DNA from: Thermococcaceae archaeon | GTDB taxonomy: Archaea > Methanobacteriota_B > Thermococci > Thermococcales > Thermococcaceae | Reading direction: 5' to 3' | Length of the DNA stretch: 10,819 bases | Assembly: GCA_027064745.1 (NCBI GenBank) | Contig: JAMOPD010000246.1 | Span: forward strand, 1 to 10,819 | In this document: positions 1 through 6,218 of the stretch, one piece after another | Position numbering within the stretch: the stretch's first letter is position 1 | Layout: each line of letters starts with the position of its first letter | The notes under the pieces: generated by a model | Told to the model about the DNA's origin: nothing | Databases searched by the model: none | What the model saw: the letters and a program-made list of their open reading frames with translations, nothing else | Program-made: the position numbers and the translations under genes

Positions 1-409
1 GAAAACGTTCATCATCGGCAACGCTGAAACTATATTGATTATCCTTACTCTGCCTATCTGATCTTTGAGGTTCCGAAGTTTTCCTTCAAACTTAAAGAGA
101 GCCTTAGAGGTGAGAAAAAGCTCTACGTCATAGATACCGGCATAGCCAATGCGGTGCTTCCAATGGTTTCGGATAACATTGGACGGCCCATGGAGAACTT
201 TGTTTTCCTTGAGCTCCTGCGGAAGAAGCATTATCTAAGGATGAATATCAAATCACAGAGATTATCAGGGACTAGACTTCGTGATTAAGGAAGGTTCCTA
301 TGCTTCAGTTGAGAATGAATTGACTGGGATGGAGCTTGAAAATCTCTTCAGGGGCATAGAGCTTTTTAATCTCAAGGATGATAACGTGGGACTACTCGGA
401 GAGAATTAA
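1..409 (+). pseudogene. Remnant of a COG1373-type (AAA_14/DUF4143) ATPase gene, 3' part
   Basis: Frame 1 from about position 28 reads AYLIFEVPKFSFKLKESL, then KKLYVIDTGIANAV and GRPMENFVFLELLRKKHYLR. This is the typical C-terminal DUF4143 part of the archaeal ATPases grouped as COG1373. Frame 1 runs into TAA at 286-288, but the homologous reading continues in frame 2 from about 260 (DYQGLDFVIKEG) to the TAA at 407-409, so a +1 shift lies near 250-260. An in-frame TGA sits upstream at 25-27. Compared with what I remember of the family, two residues are missing before DFVIKEG, about ten are missing just after it, and the usual ITWDYE-like end is absent. Several lesions together argue for real decay, not one sequencing error. 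The N-terminal P-loop half would lie left of the window. The intact family is of uncertain cellular role. Confidence 0.78.
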
Positions 410-493
410 AAGAGGAACCTGAGTGGTAAGAGCTGTCCCCCTGTGGAATTTGGGTTATTAGTATTCCAATTAGTTATTTCCGCATAACAACTT

Positions 494-509
494 GGAAAAG
501 TTATATTAA
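494..509 (+). promoter_or_regulatory. Candidate distal BRE/TATA box upstream of fumarase
   Basis: A purine/A-rich BRE-like stretch (GGAAAAG) runs directly into TTATATTAA, close to the Thermococcales pattern of AAA followed by a TTTATATA-like box. Transcription would start near 530, leaving a leader of about 75 nt before the TTG at 606. That is long for this group, so this may be an alternative or chance box. Confidence 0.35.
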
Positions 510-560
510 CTAAGCTTGGAAGAATGCTATCTGGAACTTGATTTTCTCTTTGTTCCCTGT

Positions 561-573
561 TAACTTTTTAAAA
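561..573 (+). promoter_or_regulatory. Candidate proximal TATA box of the fumarase gene
   Basis: TTTTTAAAA at 565-573 lies about 37 bp before the start codon at 606. With a normal archaeal TATA-to-start distance, transcription would begin near 595, giving a short leader of roughly 10 nt that just includes the GGGGT SD. The preceding bases are a poor BRE. The short leader makes this at least as likely as the box at 494-509. Confidence 0.4.
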
Positions 574-593
574 CATGCTTGTTATTTCTAACT

Positions 594-598
594 GGGGT
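594..598 (+). promoter_or_regulatory. Weak ribosome binding site deciding the TTG start
   Basis: GGGGT precedes the TTG at 606 by 7 nt. The only nearby ATG (599-601) is followed by an in-frame TGA after three codons and is in another frame, so TTG at 606 is the best supported start. Confidence 0.5.
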
Positions 599-605
599 AT
601 GTTAA

Positions 606-1469
606 TTGTCTGAGGAAATCATAGACTCGGTAGTTGAAGCCATTCGCTTAGCGGTCACAAAACTCCCGCAAGATGTCATTGGGGCTCTTCAGAGGGCATA
701 CTCTTTGGAAAACAATCCAATAGCACGTTTTAATCTCCAGAATATCCTAAAAACAATTGAAATTGGAAAGGAAGAGGGAATTCCAATCTGTCAGGACACA
801 GGGATGATAACATTCTTCGTCGAGGCGGGAGTAAAGAGTCCCTACCTCAGATTTCTGAAAAAAGTCCTGATTGAGAGCACAGAGAAGGCAACGAAAGAGG
901 TTCCTCTAAGGCCGAATGCAGTTGATTTACTCACGAACAGGAATTCAGGTGATAATACGGGTCGTTTCATCCCAGCAATCCACTGGGAACTCGTTGATGG
1001 GGATTCGCTCAGGATTGCGGTCTTGCCAAAAGGTGGCGGGAGTGAGAACTGCTCAGCTCTGGCAATGCTCAGTCCTTCAGATGGCTTTACAGGAATAAAG
1101 AGGTTTGTTGTGGAAAGGGTCAGGGAATGCGGCGGGAAGCCCTGTCCACCGGTGATCCTCGGTATAGGTATCGGGGGCAGTGCTGATATGGCCTTGATCC
1201 TCGCCAAAAAAGCCCTTCTAAGGCCTCTCAGAGTGAGGCATGAAAACAGAGAAATTGCCCGGCTTGAGGAGGAAATCCTTGAGGAGGTGAATTCCCTTGG
1301 AATTGGGCCGATGGGCATGGGTGGAAGGACAACTGCGCTTGATGTTAAAATCGAATATGCTCACAGGCATCCAGCATCGCTTCCTGTTGGATTGATCATC
1401 CAGTGCTGGGCCCATCGAAAGGCTTTTCTAGAGGTGGGAAAGGATGGAAAAGTCAGAATATGGCAGTAG
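606..1469 (+). CDS. Fumarate hydratase class I, alpha (N-terminal, Fe-S) subunit
   Basis: This is the alpha chain of the two-subunit, oxygen-sensitive [4Fe-4S] hydro-lyases (fumarase/L-tartrate dehydratase type). It should work with a separate beta chain in the cytosol to interconvert fumarate and (S)-malate. The 287 residues match the usual length. Hallmarks in order are ICQDTGM (61-67), LRPNAVDLLTNRNSGDNTG (101-119), LPKGGGSEN (140-148), CGGKPCPPVILGIGIGGSAD (175-194), GPMGMGGRTTALDV (234-247) and IQCWAHR (265-271). C62, C180 and C267 have the spacing I remember for the cluster ligands of E. coli TtdA, so they are the likely Fe-S ligands. Start is TTG. No beta gene follows: the next gene is convergent and overlaps the last 17 bp. 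Base composition is clearly more GC-rich than the genes to its right. Fumarase is more likely than tartrate dehydratase, but the sequence alone does not settle the substrate. Confidence 0.93.
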   Translation: MSEEIIDSVVEAIRLAVTKLPQDVIGALQRAYSLENNPIARFNLQNILKTIEIGKEEGIPICQDTGMITFFVEAGVKSPYLRFLKKVLIESTEKATKEVPLRPNAVDLLTNRNSGDNTGRFIPAIHWELVDGDSLRIAVLPKGGGSENCSALAMLSPSDGFTGIKRFVVERVRECGGKPCPPVILGIGIGGSADMALILAKKALLRPLRVRHENREIARLEEEILEEVNSLGIGPMGMGGRTTALDVKIEYAHRHPASLPVGLIIQCWAHRKAFLEVGKDGKVRIWQ

Positions 1470-3741
1470 GAAACCATTTTTTAAGGGTATCCTCATCAAA
1501 GATATATAAAAGCTCTTCAATTAGTCCTTTGTATAGATATTTGTTGTCTTTGATCTTTTCTAATCCCAGTTGTATCTCTGTTTTTCCGTTTTTTCCTCGT
1601 AACTCTCTCGCAATTCCCAGAATCACGTATCCACACCATCCCAGGGGATAATTAGTTGTGTGAGTAAGTTCTAACATTTCCTTTGCTCTATTTTCAGCTT
1701 CTTTAAGTCGTTTTAAGCCTATGAGAGAAACTGCTATTCTAAAGAGCGCATCAATGGCTCGTCTGTAATTCTTGACATGTAAATAGTATTTTGCGGCTTT
1801 TTCTGAATAAAACACTGAAGCTTCGTAATTTCTCGAGGTGTAGTTGACTATCCCAAGCTGAATGTATCCGAGATTTTCCATAAATGGAAGTGAGTATGCA
1901 TTAGAAACTTTTAGGCCTTCTTTATAGTATTTTAAAGCTTTTTTTAATTTACCGAGTTCAACATAGAGATAACCAATGTGGTAAAGGACAAGTGCCTCTA
2001 ATTCTGGATACACTTTTGGATAATTCCGCACTGCTTCGAGTTCTTTGAATGCATTTTCCAGAGCCTTTTCACGTTCCATTTTAAATGTAGCTATTTTTGT
2101 TAGTTCGATGTAATAGCCTAATCTTATATATGGGTCATCAGCATGTTTTGAGTATATCTCTTTGAGTTCTACTAGGTATTTTTCAGCTTCCTCTGTCCTA
2201 CCAAGCTCACAATAAACATCCATAAGCATCATGATAACATCAAATTTATGAAAATCATCGTCTATTTCTCCTTTAACTTCAAGCCATAACTGAAGCGCCT
2301 TATCGAAGAATCCTTTGTTAAAATATATCCGTGCAATTTCTTTTTTGGCGTAAGGAATGTGTTTAATCCTATTGAGGAGCTTTAGATATGTCGTTGGAAA
2401 GTCAAGAGCAATCCTCCAGAACTCCCTAATTCTGATTTCGGTTAGTTTTTTAATAAGTTCTTTATCATCAAGACGTATAGCGTATTTAAATGCCATCAAA
2501 AAATCTCGGGTATTGTTCTTTTTAAGCAGATATTTGATATACTCAGCATAATACTTTTTTTCTTCGATATCCTTTATATCGGCGAGAAGTGCTTTAAGGA
2601 GGTCATGGATATAGTAGCTATTGCTGGTCCTTTCAATGAGTGCCTTATTTAGGAGAGAGTAAAGAGTTGAAAATGTATTGCGACCAAAGAGTTTTTTCAA
2701 AGCCTCGTACTCAACAGGTTCATCAAAGAGAGAGATTATTTGGAGCATTAATTTTTCATTTTCTCCTAATTTTTCATAAACCTCCCTAAAAAGATACTCA
2801 AAAAAGTTTTCTCCAGAGAAATCAGGCATCTCTGCGGCCAATAAAAGTGCCAGAGGATGTCCAAAAGTAGCATGATATATCTTTGTGAACTCCTCTGGGG
2901 TAAGATTTGGTAACTTAAGCTTCAGGAGTTCATATGCTTCTCTGCTATCTAAACCTTTTAAGTGTATCACAAGCATCTTTTCTGTGTAACCTATTTGTGG
3001 CTTTTCTCGTGAAATAAGAATCAACTTTCCTTTCTCAATACTCGATGCTAAAAATCGTATAAATGACATGATATCTTCATCATCACATTTGTGGATATCA
3101 TCAAAGACAATAATACTCCCTGTTTTATTGATACCATCTGTAGTTAATCCCTTTATGATTGCCAGATCTTTTCCTCCTCCTCTGAGGTATTCAATAACAT
3201 CAGAATATCCAAGGAGATTCAAATACAGGGCTAATTGCCAGATTATATATTCAATTGTTTCATCTCCGCTTATTCGATACCAGAATGCATCTTGGTATGC
3301 TTTGGCAACTAAAGTGGACTTTCCTATGCCTGCTATCCCATACACAATAATCACAGGATAGTCATTTGATAATAATTCCAGCTCTTTTTTCCGTCCTACA
3401 AATACTTTAACTTCAGGAACTTTGCTTGAAAATGGAAGTAAGGAGTACTGGAGAGACTTTTTTCCCATAACAACCTTTAAACCATCTGGACTAAAGCTTA
3501 TTTTGAGTTCTTCAAGTTTTAGAGAGTATATCCTTACATTTTTCCCTCTAACCCTCCTCCATTTACCCTCGACTATCCCAAGCCTCTCAAGTGTTCTCAA
3601 ACATCGAGAGATATAGGTTTCATCCTTCTGGAGGAGCCTTGCTATCTCCCTTGTGTTAAGGGAATTCGTTCTTAAGAGAGTTAGTATCTGCAGATTAGTC
3701 TCATTGAGAACACTTCTCAAGAATGAAATATCATTTGTCAA
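1453..3741 (-). CDS. Winged-helix / STAND P-loop NTPase / TPR protein (second of tandem pair)
   Basis: Probable signal-transducing NTPase of the STAND class, 762 aa, cytosolic. Residues 1-75 form a winged helix-turn-helix, with LNTREIARLLQKDETYIS around the recognition helix and LGIVEGKW leading into the wing. Then come VFVGRKKEL (113-121), Walker A GIAGIGKST (135-143), Walker B IIVFDD (210-215), a sensor strand LILISREK (240-247) and the STAND GHPLALL motif (294-300). A second winged-helix-like segment (about 311-392) ends in YYIHDLLKALL. A helical TPR-like solenoid follows from about 400 to 735, for example KALKYYKEGLKVSNAY. No signal peptide or membrane segment. Start TTG at 3741 is fixed by the SD GGAGGG 6 nt upstream. 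The start overlaps the end of the upstream paralogue by 11 bp, so the two are probably co-translated. The 3' end overlaps the fumarase gene. A role as MalT-like regulator or as defence/sensing switch is inferred; the target is unknown. Confidence 0.88.
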   Translation of the reverse strand: MTNDISFLRSVLNETNLQILTLLRTNSLNTREIARLLQKDETYISRCLRTLERLGIVEGKWRRVRGKNVRIYSLKLEELKISFSPDGLKVVMGKKSLQYSLLPFSSKVPEVKVFVGRKKELELLSNDYPVIIVYGIAGIGKSTLVAKAYQDAFWYRISGDETIEYIIWQLALYLNLLGYSDVIEYLRGGGKDLAIIKGLTTDGINKTGSIIVFDDIHKCDDEDIMSFIRFLASSIEKGKLILISREKPQIGYTEKMLVIHLKGLDSREAYELLKLKLPNLTPEEFTKIYHATFGHPLALLLAAEMPDFSGENFFEYLFREVYEKLGENEKLMLQIISLFDEPVEYEALKKLFGRNTFSTLYSLLNKALIERTSNSYYIHDLLKALLADIKDIEEKKYYAEYIKYLLKKNNTRDFLMAFKYAIRLDDKELIKKLTEIRIREFWRIALDFPTTYLKLLNRIKHIPYAKKEIARIYFNKGFFDKALQLWLEVKGEIDDDFHKFDVIMMLMDVYCELGRTEEAEKYLVELKEIYSKHADDPYIRLGYYIELTKIATFKMEREKALENAFKELEAVRNYPKVYPELEALVLYHIGYLYVELGKLKKALKYYKEGLKVSNAYSLPFMENLGYIQLGIVNYTSRNYEASVFYSEKAAKYYLHVKNYRRAIDALFRIAVSLIGLKRLKEAENRAKEMLELTHTTNYPLGWCGYVILGIARELRGKNGKTEIQLGLEKIKDNKYLYKGLIEELLYIFDEDTLKKWFPTAIF
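1477..1482 (+). terminator. Possible oligo-T termination site of fumarase
   Basis: A run of six T lies 7 bp after the fumarase stop codon, inside the 3' end of the convergent STAND gene. Archaeal RNA polymerase often stops at such runs without a hairpin. The run is short, so the call is weak. Confidence 0.25.
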
Positions 3742-5992
3742 AATAATCCCTCCTTACCCTGCTAACTTCTTCCATAACGGATTCATACAGCCAAGGATAC
3801 TCTCTTAGTTTCTCTCTACCTAAGTTGAGATATTCATCTCCTTTTTCTCCCTTTGACTCCTTGATTATACCAAGAAATATGTATCCTGCCCAGGCTAGTG
3901 GATAATTTGTTGTTTGAGCGATTTTTATCATCTCTTTGGCATCTCTCTCAGCTTCTTCAAGCTTTAGTAATCCTACATATGAGAGGCATCTATATGCCAA
4001 TGTGTCAATAGCCCTGCGATAGTTTCTGATCTTGATAAAGTACTGTACTGCTTTTTTGCCATATTCTATGGCTCTCGCATAATCTTTAAGGATAAAATAT
4101 GCTTTTGTTAGTTCCATATAGGAAACATGCTCTGAGAATGTTAGATTATAAGCTTTGGCTGTTTCGAGAGCTTGAGAGTAATATTGGATGCCTTCTCTGA
4201 CCATTCCCATACCTATGTATATATCCCCAACATGGAGTAGTACAAGACTTTCAAGTTCTGGATATGGACCTAGTTTTCTTACGATTTCAAGCTCTTTAAA
4301 TGCACTTTCAAGAGCATTTTTATGATTGTTTTTGTAGTATTCGAATTTTGTGAGTTGAATATAATACCAGAGCTGAATTTCTAAGTCCTGTGTTTTGGTT
4401 AGAAGCTTTTTTAGTTCTTTGAGATATTTTTCAGCTTTTTCAAATTCATTCAGCTCTATGTAAACATCAACTAAAGAGCTCAGAACATCGGCTTTGTGAA
4501 TTCCTTCAACTCTGTCTTTAACTTCAAGCCATAGACTGAGGGCTTTGTTAAACAAACCTTTTTGGAAGTAAATATTGCCGAGTTCCCCTTTAACATAAGG
4601 ATTGTCTTTAATCTGATCCAGGATTTGCATATATGAATCTGGAAAGTCCTGAATTACCCTTTTGAATTTTCTCAGTCTGATTTCAATTAATTCCTTAACC
4701 TTCTTTTCATCTCTAAGTTTGACAGCATATTGAAAAGCCTTTATAAAAGCCTTGGCTGTTTTTCTTCCTAGCAGATAATTGATGTATTTCATGTAATATT
4801 CCTTTTCATCAATACTTACGAGTTCTTTTGCAAATCCTTTGAGTAAATCATGGAGAGCATAAGCTTCTCCTCTCTTCTCAACTATTCCTTTATTTACAAG
4901 GGAGTATAGAACTGTGAAAACGTTTTTCTTTTTGTATAATGTCTTTATCTCTTCATATTCCAGAGGTTCATCAAAGATGGAGAGTATCTGGAGCATAACC
5001 TTTTCATCTTCTTTCAGCTTTTGGTAAATCTCGTTGAATAAAAAATCAAGAAAATTGTGTATCCTAATTTCCCCTTCTTTATAAGTCTCAGCAAACAGAA
5101 GCAACATCAATGGGTGTCCATAAGTTATATGATAGACTTCTGCAAATTTTTCTGGTCTTATTTTTATTCCTCGATATCTTAGGAGTTGATAGGCATCTTC
5201 TGCACTTAACCCTTTGAGATGAAAGTACATCACATTCTTTAAACCAAGGTTTATTTTTTCTCGAGATATTATCACAAGCCTTGCTTTTTGAAGTCTTGGG
5301 GCTAAATAAGTAAAAAGCTGTATTATCCTGTTATCAGGACATTTATGTATGTCATCAATGACTATCTCGGCTTTAGTTGTTTCCATACCATCCAATATAA
5401 GCTCGGAGATATCTCTTTCATTCTTCCCCCCACTACGTAGATAATCGAGGAGCAGTGAATATCCGAGAGTGTTTAGATATAAACCAAACTGCCATGTGAG
5501 ATAATCGAAGCTGTCAAGCTCACTCATCTGGTACCAAAATGCATTATTGAATATTTTTGCTATTAAAGTTGTTTTTCCAATACCTGCTATTCCATAGATG
5601 AATATAACACGAGCTGTGGTCGACGTTATTTCTTCTATCTCTGCCCTCCGTCCAAAGAAAACATTAACATTAGGGACTTTTCTGTCGAACATTGGTATCT
5701 GGTAGCTTTCATCTGTGATAGTTTTTATTATCACTTCTGTTGGTTTGAAGCTTATTTTAATCTCATCTACTTTTAAGGAATATACCTTTACATTCTTTTT
5801 TCCTATTCTCATCCATTTTCCTTCCACTAACCCTGCTCTCTCCAGCATTTTTAGTCTTCTGGAAATGTCAGTCTCATCTTTTTGTAGAATTCGGGCAAGT
5901 TCTCTAGGGTTAAATGCACCAGACTTCAGTATAGAAAGTATATGAAGATTGACTTCACTGGATAATGCTCTCATCAATAAGGGGGCTTTCAT
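3731..5992 (-). CDS. Winged-helix / STAND P-loop NTPase / TPR protein (first of tandem pair)
   Basis: Paralogue of the following gene with the same plan. The frame is open from TTG at 6010 (759 aa). I place the start at ATG 5992 (753 aa; 5995 is also possible), because GAGGG lies 6 nt before 5992, the TTG at 6010 would fall upstream of the expected transcription start, and the shorter N-terminus matches the paralogue. In the 759-residue numbering: winged helix 8-85 (FNPRELARILQKDETDIS, LVEGKW), GR motif VFFGRRAEI (117-125), Walker A GIAGIGKTT (140-148), Walker B EIVIDD (215-220), sensor LVIISREK (245-252), GHPLMLLL (298-305). Then a winged-helix-like segment ending YALHDLLKGFA, and a TPR-like solenoid to about 740. 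In an ungapped hand alignment the two winged-helix regions share 44 of 77 residues. No secretion signal. Likely an ATP-driven DNA-binding switch; ligand and operator unknown. A 208 bp gap with its own TATA box separates the open frame from the surface-protein gene upstream. Confidence 0.88.
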   Translation of the reverse strand: MKAPLLMRALSSEVNLHILSILKSGAFNPRELARILQKDETDISRRLKMLERAGLVEGKWMRIGKKNVKVYSLKVDEIKISFKPTEVIIKTITDESYQIPMFDRKVPNVNVFFGRRAEIEEITSTTARVIFIYGIAGIGKTTLIAKIFNNAFWYQMSELDSFDYLTWQFGLYLNTLGYSLLLDYLRSGGKNERDISELILDGMETTKAEIVIDDIHKCPDNRIIQLFTYLAPRLQKARLVIISREKINLGLKNVMYFHLKGLSAEDAYQLLRYRGIKIRPEKFAEVYHITYGHPLMLLLFAETYKEGEIRIHNFLDFLFNEIYQKLKEDEKVMLQILSIFDEPLEYEEIKTLYKKKNVFTVLYSLVNKGIVEKRGEAYALHDLLKGFAKELVSIDEKEYYMKYINYLLGRKTAKAFIKAFQYAVKLRDEKKVKELIEIRLRKFKRVIQDFPDSYMQILDQIKDNPYVKGELGNIYFQKGLFNKALSLWLEVKDRVEGIHKADVLSSLVDVYIELNEFEKAEKYLKELKKLLTKTQDLEIQLWYYIQLTKFEYYKNNHKNALESAFKELEIVRKLGPYPELESLVLLHVGDIYIGMGMVREGIQYYSQALETAKAYNLTFSEHVSYMELTKAYFILKDYARAIEYGKKAVQYFIKIRNYRRAIDTLAYRCLSYVGLLKLEEAERDAKEMIKIAQTTNYPLAWAGYIFLGIIKESKGEKGDEYLNLGREKLREYPWLYESVMEEVSRVRRDYFDK
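3748..3753 (-). promoter_or_regulatory. Strong Shine-Dalgarno of the second STAND gene
   Basis: GGAGGG on the minus strand, 6 nt before the TTG at 3741, lies inside the last codons of the upstream STAND gene. It decides for TTG; the nearby ATG at 3734 is out of frame. Confidence 0.75.
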
Positions 5993-5998
5993 CATAAA

Positions 5999-6003
5999 CC
6001 CTC
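5999..6003 (-). promoter_or_regulatory. Shine-Dalgarno of the first STAND gene
   Basis: GAGGG on the minus strand lies 6 nt before ATG 5992, the same spacing as the SD of the second STAND gene. No SD-like sequence precedes the longer TTG start at 6010. Confidence 0.6.
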
Positions 6004-6021
6004 TATCCAATTATGCATTTT

Positions 6022-6195
6022 ATGTTTTTAATATTAGCCCTCTGGTATTTAATTGAACGCCTGTATGGGCAAACTAGGATAGAGACTTGTAGAAGGTTTT
6101 CAAATTTGTGGGCTCTGGATGGCTCATTTTAACCGCTCATTATCGTAGATAAAAACGAGGTCTTCACGGTAATTGTGCCATGGTCAAAATTATAA
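6022..6195 (+). pseudogene. Possible decayed gene fragment in the intergenic region
   Basis: One plus-strand frame reads from ATG 6022 to TAA at 6130-6132. It then resumes in the same frame with PLIIVDKNEVFTVIVPWSKL before TAA at 6193-6195. The last 20 codons look protein-like (alternating hydrophobic beta pattern), which hints at the tail of a lost gene. I do not recognise the family, and chance is quite possible in a stretch this short. Confidence 0.2.
6025..6033 (-). promoter_or_regulatory. TATA box of the STAND gene pair
   Basis: TATTAAAAA on the minus strand is centred near 6029. Transcription would begin near 6003-6004, right at the GAGGG SD, giving a leader of about 11 nt before ATG 5992. 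This suggests the STAND pair has its own transcript in addition to any read-through from the surface-protein gene. Confidence 0.5.
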
Positions 6196-6203
6196 TGAGA
6201 TTG

Positions 6204-6218
6204 CAATAAAATTAAAAA
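6204..6218 (-). terminator. T-rich 3' end of the surface-protein gene
   Basis: Right after the TAA at 6219-6221 the minus strand reads TTTTTAATTTTATTG. Such T-rich stretches serve as intrinsic termination signals in archaea. No stable hairpin is seen. Confidence 0.4.

Noticed and set aside
842..1318. Long open frame on the minus strand across the fumarase gene (158 codons)
   Set aside because: It lies fully inside a well recognised gene, has low-complexity Ser/Pro/Arg composition typical of an antisense shadow and has no recognisable motif.
1403..1651. Plus-strand frame of 82 codons spanning the fumarase end
   Set aside because: Overlaps two real genes in other frames and encodes Ser/Pro-rich sequence without homology I can see.
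1453..6010. Assignment of the STAND proteins to a named antiviral family such as Avs
   Set aside because: Avs proteins carry nuclease or other effector domains and larger sensors. Here the N-terminal domain is a DNA-binding winged helix, so only the general STAND class is supported.
6101..6196. Short palindromes CAAATTTG (6101-6108) and ATTATAAT (6189-6196) as possible operators for the STAND proteins
   Set aside because: Eight-base AT-rich palindromes are expected by chance in this composition, and the two are unrelated to each other.
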